Shown here piece after piece: positions 26,762 through 34,212 of a DNA stretch of 64,000 nt. The notes beneath the pieces are model-generated. The model searched no databases. It had not been told where the DNA came from and worked only from the letters and a program-made list of their open reading frames with translations. Where the stretch lies: contig NZ_BMFU01000018.1 in NCBI RefSeq assembly GCF_014639235.1, positions 8,551 to 72,550 on the forward strand, given 5' to 3'. The first letter of the stretch is position 1. Each line of letters begins with the position of its first letter. A program made the position numbers and the translations under genes. This DNA comes from Paenibacillus silvae (GTDB lineage Bacteria > Bacillota > Bacilli > Paenibacillales > Paenibacillaceae).

Positions 26762-27595
26762 TCACGACCCCCGTGAGCCCTTTGGGGATACACCTGTCAC
26801 ACGCTTGAACATTTTGGAAAATAAAAGCGGATCCGTGTAACCAACAGAATGTGCTACTTCACTGACAGAAAGAGCAGGGTTGCGAAGCAGCTCCGCCGCA
26901 CGGTTCATACGATATTCCAGGAAAAAGGCCTGAAGTGATTTGCCGTATCGTTCTTTGAAGAGACCTGATAAATATGTTCGGTCCAGTCCGACAGCCTGAG
27001 CAATATCCAGAATAGAGGTGCGCTGGCTGTAGCGGTTCTCCATGAACTGCACAGCCTGACGGATATAAGTTTCTTTGGTCGAAAGTAGCCGGCGATCCTC
27101 AGCACTGGCAGGAGCGGAAGATATCAAAGTCGCGATCAGTCGATATAACAAGCTCTGATGAAGCACATCCCCTCCCGGAAGGGGGCTCGCTCCAGCCTGA
27201 ACCATCTCGTCGTATAAATGCGCCATCGTTTCAGGATCACGTGCCTTGAATATCGGATGCTCTGCGCTTAGCTGCGCACGCTGCATAAACGCCTTGGCCT
27301 GCACTCCTTTGAAGCCAAACCATGAATAAGTCCAGGGCTCGTGCGCATCAGCCTCATAATGGATGACCGTTTCAGGCAATATGATAAATCCGTCCCCCTT
27401 AGTCAGACGATATTCCCGATCCCCCATATACACTGTGCCGAAGCCTTCATGAATGTAGTGCACGATATAGGAATCCCGAACACCCGGGCCCCAGTAATGA
27501 GCAGGATCACACGCTTCCCATCCGTAAAATAACAAAACCAGCTCCATCTGCGTCCAGCCCGCAGAAACCACGTTCATCTCTATTTTCCGGCTCAT
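26762..27595 (-). CDS. AraC-family transcriptional regulator, probably of melA
   Basis: 277 residues: an N-terminal cupin sugar-binding domain (~15-110; IVHYIHEGFGTVYMG, LPETVIHYEAD) and a C-terminal pair of AraC helix-turn-helix motifs (~180-275; SILDIAQAVGLDRTYLSGLF and SEVAHSVGYTDPLLFSKMFK). Layout is like MsmR/RafR regulators of alpha-galactoside use. It is divergent from the GH4 alpha-galactosidase gene, so it most likely activates that gene. GGAGGAG precedes ATG by about 5 bases. No terminator was seen between its stop and the downstream riboswitch promoter. Confidence 0.85.
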   Translation of the reverse strand: MSRKIEMNVVSAGWTQMELVLLFYGWEACDPAHYWGPGVRDSYIVHYIHEGFGTVYMGDREYRLTKGDGFIILPETVIHYEADAHEPWTYSWFGFKGVQAKAFMQRAQLSAEHPIFKARDPETMAHLYDEMVQAGASPLPGGDVLHQSLLYRLIATLISSAPASAEDRRLLSTKETYIRQAVQFMENRYSQRTSILDIAQAVGLDRTYLSGLFKERYGKSLQAFFLEYRMNRAAELLRNPALSVSEVAHSVGYTDPLLFSKMFKRVTGVSPKGSRGS

Positions 27596-27670
27596 GCTTC
27601 TCCTCCTCTCGATGCTTCCCCTCGCTTACTTCACCTTAAATTATAACAGCTGTATAACGCAAATATGGAG

Positions 27671-27684
27671 TGAAAACGGAAACA
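27671..27684. promoter_or_regulatory. cre-like site in the melA/AraC divergent region
   Basis: TGAAAACGGAAACA fits the 14 core positions of the cre consensus (leading W is G). It lies about 105 bases before the melA start, so CcpA control is likely but inferred. Confidence 0.5.
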
Positions 27685-27788
27685 CAAATGGGATTATGCC
27701 ATGTTTGAGAGGGCTTGAGCCATAGTGATACGGGCCTGTTCGGCCTATAGTTGGGGTACAACATTTTTTCAGGGAGGATGAGCTTGAG

Positions 27789-29090
27789 ATGAACAAAATT
27801 ACGTTTCTAGGTGCGGGCAGCACCGTTTTTGTAAAAAATGTATTGGGTGATGTCATGATGACGGAGGCTCTGCAGGATTTTGAACTCGCCCTGTTTGATA
27901 TTGATGCCGAGCGTCTGGGTGACTCGGAGCGCTTGTTAGAAAGCCTGGCTCAATCCCTGGGCAGTCGCTGTTCCGTCAAAACATATCATGATCGCAAGGA
28001 AGCACTGCGCGGAGCCAAATATGTAATCAATGCCATTCAGGTCGGCGGATATGATCCGTGCACCATCACGGATTTTGAAATACCGAAGAAGTACGGCCTG
28101 CGTCAGACAATTGCCGATACCCTCGGCATTGGAGGCATTTTCCGCAACCTGCGTACCATCCCGGTAATGCTCGACTTTGCGCGCGATATGCAGGAGGTAT
28201 GCCCGGATGCCTGGTTCCTGAATTATACCAACCCGATGGCTGTACTCACCAACGTCATGAATGTACATGGGGGCATCAAAACGGTAGGGTTGTGTCATAG
28301 CGTACAGGTCTGCGTACCCCACTTGTTCGATGCTCTCGGAATGGACCAGACAGGTGTCGTTGCTAAAATTGCGGGCATTAACCACATGGCATGGCTGCTG
28401 GAGGTGACACGGGATGGCGTCGATCTGTATCCTGAAATCAAACGCCTTGCGAGACAGAAGCAGCAGGAAACCCATGACGACATGGTGCGGTATGAGCTGA
28501 TGCATCGCTTTGGTTACTATGTCACAGAATCCTCCGAGCATAACGCGGAGTATCATCCGTATTTTATCAAACGCAACTACCCGGAGCTGATCGAACGTTT
28601 CAACATTCCGCTGGATGAATATCCACGCCGCTGTGTAAACCAGATTGCAGAATGGAAGGAAATGCGGGAGAAGCTGTTTGCGAGTGAAAATATTCAGCAT
28701 ACGCGCAGCCGTGAATATGCCTCGCATATTATGGAAGCAATGGAGACGGATCGTCCGTACAAAATCGGCGGCAACGTCATGAACAATGGACTCATCACCA
28801 ATCTGCCGCGTGAAGCATGTGTCGAGGTGCCTTGTCTGGTCGATGGTTCCGGTATCAGCCCAACGTACATCGGAGATTTGCCGCCTCAGCTGGCAGCGCT
28901 GAACCGCACCAACATTAACACACAACTGCTTACAATCGAAGCCGCGATGACGGGTAAAAAAGAACATATCTACCATGCCGCCATGCTTGACCCGCATACA
29001 GCTGCCGAGCTCTCCATGGATGACATCGTAGCCATGTGCGACGATTTGATTGAAGCACACGGTGACTGGCTGCCCAAATTCACTTCATAA
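27789..29090 (+). CDS. melA: Alpha-galactosidase, GH4
   Basis: 433 residues. A GH4 glycosidase that uses NAD+ and a divalent metal with a redox-elimination mechanism. The NAD site FLGAGS is at residues 4-9, NYTNPM follows at ~150, the metal-binding Cys-His is in GLCHSVQ (~170-176) and GINHMAW is at ~200. Alpha-galactosidase is preferred over maltose-6-phosphate hydrolase because the sequence resembles MelA and because of the RafR-like regulator next door. GGGAGGATGAG lies about 12 bases before ATG. A terminator follows. No dedicated transporter is adjacent. Confidence 0.88.
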   Translation: MNKITFLGAGSTVFVKNVLGDVMMTEALQDFELALFDIDAERLGDSERLLESLAQSLGSRCSVKTYHDRKEALRGAKYVINAIQVGGYDPCTITDFEIPKKYGLRQTIADTLGIGGIFRNLRTIPVMLDFARDMQEVCPDAWFLNYTNPMAVLTNVMNVHGGIKTVGLCHSVQVCVPHLFDALGMDQTGVVAKIAGINHMAWLLEVTRDGVDLYPEIKRLARQKQQETHDDMVRYELMHRFGYYVTESSEHNAEYHPYFIKRNYPELIERFNIPLDEYPRRCVNQIAEWKEMREKLFASENIQHTRSREYASHIMEAMETDRPYKIGGNVMNNGLITNLPREACVEVPCLVDGSGISPTYIGDLPPQLAALNRTNINTQLLTIEAAMTGKKEHIYHAAMLDPHTAAELSMDDIVAMCDDLIEAHGDWLPKFTS

Positions 29091-29105
29091 AATCAGACGT
29101 CAATG

Positions 29106-29141
29106 AGCGCCGTTTCTGGACTACCCGGAAACGGCGCTTTT
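29106..29141 (+). terminator. Intrinsic terminator of melA
   Basis: AGCGCCGTTTC pairs with GAAACGGCGCT and is followed by TTTGC. The convergent RnfD-like gene ends at 29160. Confidence 0.85.
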
Positions 29142-29159
29142 GCTTCCATAATCCTACAC

Positions 29160-29942
29160 CTATGCAAATATGGCAAAGCGCGCACGCAGAAAATGATATA
29201 AGTTGGCACATAACAATCCAATGAACAAATACATTAATCCGCCAAACAGGCTATAGATCAACGCACCTACTAAGGCAGCAACAATTCCAAACACCAACTG
29301 ATCCTTATATTTAGCTGGAGAGGTTGGTAAATCGGTAACCATAAAGAAGCCACAGAAAAGCAGTGCATTGATAAATGGGGTACGAAGCGCATCTCCTGCA
29401 TCTCCGGTGTGTAGCAGCCCCATCATCAGCAGCAGGGTAAAATAGGTTCCCAGAAAAGCAAAAACCTGAGGAAACTTGTTTACACGCCCCGTAACCATAT
29501 AACCGCCTGCCAAGAGAAGCCCAATCATCCATACCGGCAGATCGCCAAAGGCTCCCCACCAGCTTTCCCCTGTCCCAAAGATCAGAACCGGAAGCAGCAG
29601 ACCGAGTGCTGCCGGGTTAAATATAGGCTTCTTGCGAGATACAAGCACGTATTTGGACACAATTGCCAGTATTACAGTAGCCGCGACAACCTTCCATGAG
29701 GTGGAGGTGCTGAGAATCAGAGCTACAATTAGACCTGTAATCAATGCTCCATCAGGCATCAATCTCTTCTTCCGGTTCACCAGACCAAACATCATATCTA
29801 CAATGATAGCAGTACCTGCAGCAACCAGCCCATGGACGATGCCTTTCATATCCAGTGCCGCCAGAGAAGCTATGACAAGACAAACGGAAATGGATATACT
29901 TACATATCCTTTCGGTGATTTGATCCATTGCTTTATCGTCAT
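29160..29942 (-). CDS. RnfD/NqrB-like membrane redox protein
   Basis: 260 residues, about eight membrane segments. It has motifs of the RnfD/NqrB family: DGALITGLIVALIL near residue 65, NPAALGL at ~109 and FMVTDLPTSP at ~197-206. Family members carry FMN and riboflavin and pass electrons across the membrane. The SGAT flavin-attachment motif that normally precedes FMATD is not present; GDAGDAL stands in that place, so covalent FMN here is doubtful. It is shorter than RnfD (about 350). It is the third gene of FMN-binding protein, ApbE, RnfD-like, and starts directly after the ApbE stop (TAAATG). Confidence 0.75.
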   Translation of the reverse strand: MTIKQWIKSPKGYVSISISVCLVIASLAALDMKGIVHGLVAAGTAIIVDMMFGLVNRKKRLMPDGALITGLIVALILSTSTSWKVVAATVILAIVSKYVLVSRKKPIFNPAALGLLLPVLIFGTGESWWGAFGDLPVWMIGLLLAGGYMVTGRVNKFPQVFAFLGTYFTLLLMMGLLHTGDAGDALRTPFINALLFCGFFMVTDLPTSPAKYKDQLVFGIVAALVGALIYSLFGGLMYLFIGLLCANLYHFLRARFAIFA

Positions 29943-30875
29943 TTAGTACACTCCTTCCCGAACAAGCTGTAGATCAGGTGTGATCAGAATGCCCTGCACA
30001 TTCGCCTGTTCCATTAATTTCTTCCCTTCTTCCTTGCCCAGCAGCATAACAGCAGTTGAAAAGATATCCGCCATCATCGCATAGGGGGCAATGATGCTCG
30101 AACTGACCCACTCCTTGGGAGACTGTCCTGTTACTGGATGGAGCAGATGATGGATATCCGCTGCTACTATGCTCTTCCGCTCATAACCACCCGAGGTGCA
30201 GATCGCTGCATCAGATAGCTCCAGCGTACATATAACCTCATCTGCATGTGTGGGATGCTGTATACCGATCTCCCATGGCTTGTCTTGTTCATCCCTGCCT
30301 CCGGCATATAGATCTCCCCCCGCATTTACCATAAAGCCTGCGAACGACTGTAATTCATGCGCAGCAAGGTCAATCGCAAATCCCTTTGCCACTGCGCCCA
30401 GGTCAATCACCAAGGGTTTAAGCAATGTTATCGTCTGATGAACTTCATCCAACACAATGTCTCGATAGGTTGCAGATTCCACAGCAGGACTATTTATATA
30501 CTGGTGAGTTAGATAGTGTTGATTGAATCCGTGCTGCTCCAGCCTTTTCCCCACGGTCGGGTCAAAGATACCCGATGTAAGCTCAGCCATGTGCAGTGCC
30601 AGCTTCAAAGGCTCAAACAAAGATGAACTGACCTGCACGGGTTCCCCAATCTGTCTGGTTGCTCTCATCAGTTCACTATCCAGGCTAAATCGACTGCAAG
30701 CCTGCTCAACTTGCCGGAAGGCATGAAAAGCGCAGTTTATCTGGTTCTGCATGTCCTGTTCAGATGCAAGTCGATTTCCTTTTTCATCCGTATTCTCTGC
30801 TACTGTACCTAATCCTGTTACTACCTGAATATCAACAATTGTATCCATAAACAGCTTCCGTCTCCGAATCATCAT
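29943..30875 (-). CDS. apbE: FAD:protein FMN transferase, ApbE family
   Basis: 310 residues. It transfers FMN from FAD to a Thr of target proteins. Motifs: SGIFDPTVG (~101-109), DLGAVAKGFAID, NAGGDLYAGG, HLLHPVTGQSP, and ADIFSTAVMLLG with the Asp of the Mg/FAD site. Unlike many ApbE enzymes of Gram-positives, there is no signal peptide or lipobox (it starts MMIRRRKLFMDT), so it may work in the cytoplasm before export of the target, or the start is wrong. It overlaps the FMN-binding gene by four bases (ATGA), so the two are coupled. The likely target is the SGAT Thr of that neighbour. Confidence 0.9.
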   Translation of the reverse strand: MMIRRRKLFMDTIVDIQVVTGLGTVAENTDEKGNRLASEQDMQNQINCAFHAFRQVEQACSRFSLDSELMRATRQIGEPVQVSSSLFEPLKLALHMAELTSGIFDPTVGKRLEQHGFNQHYLTHQYINSPAVESATYRDIVLDEVHQTITLLKPLVIDLGAVAKGFAIDLAAHELQSFAGFMVNAGGDLYAGGRDEQDKPWEIGIQHPTHADEVICTLELSDAAICTSGGYERKSIVAADIHHLLHPVTGQSPKEWVSSSIIAPYAMMADIFSTAVMLLGKEEGKKLMEQANVQGILITPDLQLVREGVY

Positions 30876-31369
30876 GAGTTTCGAGCCTGATCCAGTGCAT
30901 CCTGTACAGCCGATGAGAATGCTTCGGTGCTATAAGTAGCTCCAGATACGTTATTCACTTGTGCGCTTTGCTTACGGATCACCTCGTCCGGCATGTCAAC
31001 CACATCCTGTTCGGAATAGTGCATAGCAAACCGGCTGATCTCTACATCTGTAATTTTATCCTTCTGAATCGTAACCACGACTTGAATGGAGCCTCTTCGA
31101 TTGCTGCCTGCTCCTTCATAGCTGCCATCACGATACATACTCGTATACTGAGCCTGCTTCCTTTGCTTGACCTTAGCTTGTGAAGCTGGTGTATTGCCAT
31201 TATTCTCATTAGTACCCGTTGACACCGGATTTACCAGAGTGTTAATTTGAGTGTGCTGTGCTGGCGATTGAGCGATCGCCGACGTTTCTGTGATAGAGTA
31301 ACCGGCTGTATATACAGCCGCTACAGCAGCTGAACATAACGCAATCCATTTCTTGTCCATCTTCGCCAT
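30872..31369 (-). CDS. FMN-binding domain protein with SGAT flavinylation site
   Basis: 165 residues: N-terminal hydrophobic segment (IALCSAAVAAVYTAGY) acting as signal anchor or signal peptide, a low-complexity tether rich in Asn, Gln, Ser and Thr (~25-70), then an FMN-binding domain (~75-165) with YRDGSYEGAG and the flavin attachment motif NNVSGATYST (Thr at ~147). The domain should be outside the membrane and accept electrons from the RnfD-like protein. GGAGGAA precedes ATG. First gene of the three-gene flavin operon, divergent from a two-component system. Confidence 0.88.
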   Translation of the reverse strand: MAKMDKKWIALCSAAVAAVYTAGYSITETSAIAQSPAQHTQINTLVNPVSTGTNENNGNTPASQAKVKQRKQAQYTSMYRDGSYEGAGSNRRGSIQVVVTIQKDKITDVEISRFAMHYSEQDVVDMPDEVIRKQSAQVNNVSGATYSTEAFSSAVQDALDQARNS

Positions 31370-31436
31370 CTATATTCCTCCAATACGAATGAATCCTGTA
31401 AGGCATTGTCGATAATCTGAGTATAGGAGCTTATTA

Positions 31437-31453
31437 TTTAAATTTTCTTAAAA
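31437..31453. promoter_or_regulatory. Direct repeat, possible response-regulator box
   Basis: TTTAAA-N5-TTAAAA, 11 bases between repeat starts, the spacing of many OmpR-type boxes. It sits between the flavin operon and the two-component genes, 33 bases before the regulator start. Function inferred. Confidence 0.35.
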
Positions 31454-31485
31454 TGCGGTCAGGCGAGCTGAAAGGTGGAAGTGAG

Positions 31486-32169
31486 ATGAGAGTTCTAGTC
31501 GTAGAGGATGACCCATCGCTGCTGAAAGTGATATGCGATATTTTCGAACAGGAATCCTTCCTTGTCGATAGAGCAGAGACAGGAGATGAGGGATATTACA
31601 TGGCTGAACAGGCCATATATGACCTGATGATTCTGGATGTTATGCTGCCGGGGATTGACGGTGTCGATATTGTACGTAAATTACGCTCACAGTCGAATCG
31701 TGTGCCGATCATTCTGGTGACGGCCCGGGATGCTGTAGAGGATCGGGTTGCCGGACTGGATGCAGGGGCCGATGATTATGTCGCCAAGCCTTTTGCTGTA
31801 TCCGAATTACTAGCGCGAACGAGGGCGGTGCTTCGAAGACACGGTACAATTGATCAGGAAGGGGCGCTGGTCTGGAATTCGATCCGCCTGATGCCAGCAG
31901 TCAGGGATGCCAGTCACCGAGAACGCATGCTGCAGCTTACAGCAACGGAATATAAGTTGTTGGAATTCTTCATATGTAATAAAGATCAAATTTTGACGCG
32001 TGAGCAGATTTTCGACCGTGTATGGGGATTTGATTCCGGCTCAGCTACCAGCGCAGTAGACGTCTATATCCATCATTTACGCAAAAAGCTGACAGGCACC
32101 GGGGCCGATCAGGCACTTCGCACGGTTCGTGGCATTGGTTATTTATTCAAGGGTGAGCCTTATGTTTAA
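31486..32169 (+). CDS. OmpR-family response regulator
   Basis: 227 residues: receiver domain (~1-115) with acidic pocket VEDDP, phospho-Asp in LILDVMLPG (~51), Thr in LVTARD and Lys in VAKPF, then a winged-helix DNA-binding domain (~130-225; TATEYKLLEFF, TREQIFDRVWGF, YIHHLRKKL, RTVRGIGYLF). ATG 31486 is chosen because AGGTGG lies 7 bases before it; an upstream ATG at 31453 overlaps the direct repeat. It overlaps the kinase gene by 8 bases. It is divergent from the flavin operon and may control it. Confidence 0.92.
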   Translation: MRVLVVEDDPSLLKVICDIFEQESFLVDRAETGDEGYYMAEQAIYDLMILDVMLPGIDGVDIVRKLRSQSNRVPIILVTARDAVEDRVAGLDAGADDYVAKPFAVSELLARTRAVLRRHGTIDQEGALVWNSIRLMPAVRDASHRERMLQLTATEYKLLEFFICNKDQILTREQIFDRVWGFDSGSATSAVDVYIHHLRKKLTGTGADQALRTVRGIGYLFKGEPYV

Positions 32170-33418
32170 TCAGACCCGTCGCAGGCTTGTAATGCTGAAT
32201 ATCGTTGTATTTCTGATTGTGCTCTCGGTCCTGAGCTCACTGCTTTATGTGCATATGCGCTTTCGATTGTTTCATGAAGTAGATGAGATTCTGCAACAGG
32301 CTCAAAAACGGATTCAATCCATGTACAGTGTAGAAGCGCTGCTCCAGCCTTCTCCGGGCGACCCCGAACAGGACGAGCAGACAACCTACCTGATCTGGAG
32401 CCCGAATCGGCAGCTGCTGGGCCAATCACCACCACAATCCTTCACACCCGGTGCTATCCGTTATTTTCAAAATGGGGCAGATTCCAAAACACCACAGACC
32501 CTGAGTTTTGAGGGTCACCGTTACCGGGTGCTTCAGGCAAAGCTTCCTCTCGCTGCAAACCCTGTAGCTGGCGGGGAGGTAACTATGACCATTGTGAGAA
32601 GCTTAGGGGATGTGAATCATACGCTCAACTCGCTGCTTCGTGACCTGATCATGGGCATTGTCGCAGGAGTTCTGATTTCCCTGCTGGCAGGGTTATTTTT
32701 GGCAGGTCGTGCCCTTGTTCCAATTCGCAGCTCTTGGGATAGACAGCAGCGTTTTGTAGCAGATGCCTCCCATGAACTGCGCACACCCACCGCCATCATT
32801 CGTGCAGAAACGGAACTGTTGCTTCAACACCCGGATTCATCCATTGAAGATCAGAGTCCTCACATCGCTGCCATTCTCCAGGAAAGCATGCGCATGAGCA
32901 AACTGCTGGACGATCTGTTAACCCTCGCACGCACAGATTCCAATCAGCTGCAGATTGAACAAGCTCAGGTCGAAGCCGATATCATTCTGGTGGAGCTGGC
33001 TGAACAATTCCAACTACTTGCTGCAACTCGGGATATTCAAATCACACTTGAGCCGGTAGAGCCGCTGCGTCTGTGGGGAGATCATGCCCGTATACGCCAG
33101 TTGTTCATCATCATTCTGGACAATGCACTCAAGTATACGCCTGAAGGTGGACATATCCGTATATCGGGACAAGTACTATCCGGCCAGGTTGATATCCGCA
33201 TATCCGATACGGGGGCAGGCATTGCTAAGGCAGACTTGCCGCTTATATTTGAACGATTTTATCGCGGAGATAAGGCAAGGTCACGTCTGGAAGGAGGTAC
33301 CGGACTCGGGTTATCCATTTCTCGCTGGATTGTGGACGCTCACGGCGGCAGCATCCGTATAAAGTCCGAGCTTGGCCAGGGTACAGAAGTTCAGATTCGT
33401 TTTCCCATTCATAAGTGA
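32162..33418 (+). CDS. Sensor histidine kinase, partner of the upstream regulator
   Basis: 418 residues: membrane helix ~12-32, extracytoplasmic sensor loop of about 130 residues, second helix ~160-182, then HisKA with H-box ASHELRTPTAII (~200) and an HATPase domain with N-box IILDNALKYTPEGG, G1 SDTGAGIA, F-box LIFERFYRGD and G2 GGTGLGLSI. There is little room for a HAMP domain. The start at ATG 32162 has GGGTGAG upstream. Signal is unknown; proximity suggests electron-transfer or envelope stress linked to the flavin proteins. A terminator follows at 33444. Confidence 0.9.
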   Translation: MFNQTRRRLVMLNIVVFLIVLSVLSSLLYVHMRFRLFHEVDEILQQAQKRIQSMYSVEALLQPSPGDPEQDEQTTYLIWSPNRQLLGQSPPQSFTPGAIRYFQNGADSKTPQTLSFEGHRYRVLQAKLPLAANPVAGGEVTMTIVRSLGDVNHTLNSLLRDLIMGIVAGVLISLLAGLFLAGRALVPIRSSWDRQQRFVADASHELRTPTAIIRAETELLLQHPDSSIEDQSPHIAAILQESMRMSKLLDDLLTLARTDSNQLQIEQAQVEADIILVELAEQFQLLAATRDIQITLEPVEPLRLWGDHARIRQLFIIILDNALKYTPEGGHIRISGQVLSGQVDIRISDTGAGIAKADLPLIFERFYRGDKARSRLEGGTGLGLSISRWIVDAHGGSIRIKSELGQGTEVQIRFPIHK

Positions 33419-33443
33419 AGGAGAACATGAAAGAAATGAATAC

Positions 33444-33484
33444 AGCCGAACGTTTGCCCGCAGGGGTGAGTTCGGCTTTTTTTT
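33444..33484 (+). terminator. Intrinsic terminator of the two-component operon
   Basis: AGCCGAAC pairs with GTTCGGCT, followed by eight T. It may also stop the convergent kdp operon (kdpE stop at 33508), with a weaker tract. Confidence 0.85.
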
Positions 33485-33507
33485 ACTTGCATAGACGTAT
33501 AGAGCGG

Positions 33508-34212
33508 TTAGATTTCATCCTGTAATAAAAAACGGTACCCTATCCCGGGCTCCGTCTGGATAAATGTAGGGCGGGTGGGGTCTTCCTTTAACTTTTTGCG
33601 CAAATGGCCTACATAAACCCGCAGATAGTGGCTGTCTGACTCATGATGATGCGCACCCCACACTTGCTGCAAAAGCTGACGCTGCGTAATAATTTTGCCT
33701 GCATTGGAGGCCAGCACCTTGAGCATTTCATACTCTGTCGGCGTTAATTTGATCTGTTCCCCATCCAGCTCAACTTGCCTAAGGGCCAGATCCATAACCA
33801 GTGATCCGAAGCGCAGTACGGGTTCATCTGTTGTTTTGGCGACATGGCGCAGTGCTACCCGAATCCGGGCAACCAGTTCACCCATGCCAAACGGCTTGGT
33901 TACATAATCATCTGCCCCTCCATCCAGTGCTGCAATTTTGTCCGCCTCCTGATCCTTGGCTGTAAGTACAATAATCGGCACCTGTGACCACTCTCGTATC
34001 CGGCGAAGCACGTCCATGCCCGATATGCCGGGCAAGCCCAGATCGAGAATAATCAGATCGGGATGAACGATGCTTGCCTGCACGATGCCCTCTTCTCCAT
34101 CCACACATTCATAATGCTCATATTGGTGAGCCTGAAGGGTCACTTTTAGCAGTTTGCGAATCTGCGGCTCATCATCAATCACCAGAATGCGGGCTCCTGA
34201 TGCATTGTTCAT
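33508..34212 (-). CDS. kdpE: KdpE response regulator
   Basis: 234 residues: receiver domain with IDDEP, phospho-Asp in LIILDLGLPG (~56), LTAKDQ and TKPFGMGEL; winged helix with LTPTEYEMLKVL, ITQRQLLQQVWG, YLRVYVGHLRKKL and EPGIGYRFL. The extended similarity in the receiver and the kdp context identify KdpE, which activates kdp under potassium limitation or osmotic stress. ATG follows the kinase stop directly; GGAGAAT is the ribosome binding site. Last gene of the kdp unit. Confidence 0.92.
   Translation of the reverse strand: MNNASGARILVIDDEPQIRKLLKVTLQAHQYEHYECVDGEEGIVQASIVHPDLIILDLGLPGISGMDVLRRIREWSQVPIIVLTAKDQEADKIAALDGGADDYVTKPFGMGELVARIRVALRHVAKTTDEPVLRFGSLVMDLALRQVELDGEQIKLTPTEYEMLKVLASNAGKIITQRQLLQQVWGAHHHESDSHYLRVYVGHLRKKLKEDPTRPTFIQTEPGIGYRFLLQDEI

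Noticed and set aside
27936..29060. 374-codon open frame on the minus strand
   Set aside because: It lies exactly antisense to melA, which has all GH4 motifs. The product is Cys- and His-rich and shows no domain, so it is a shadow.
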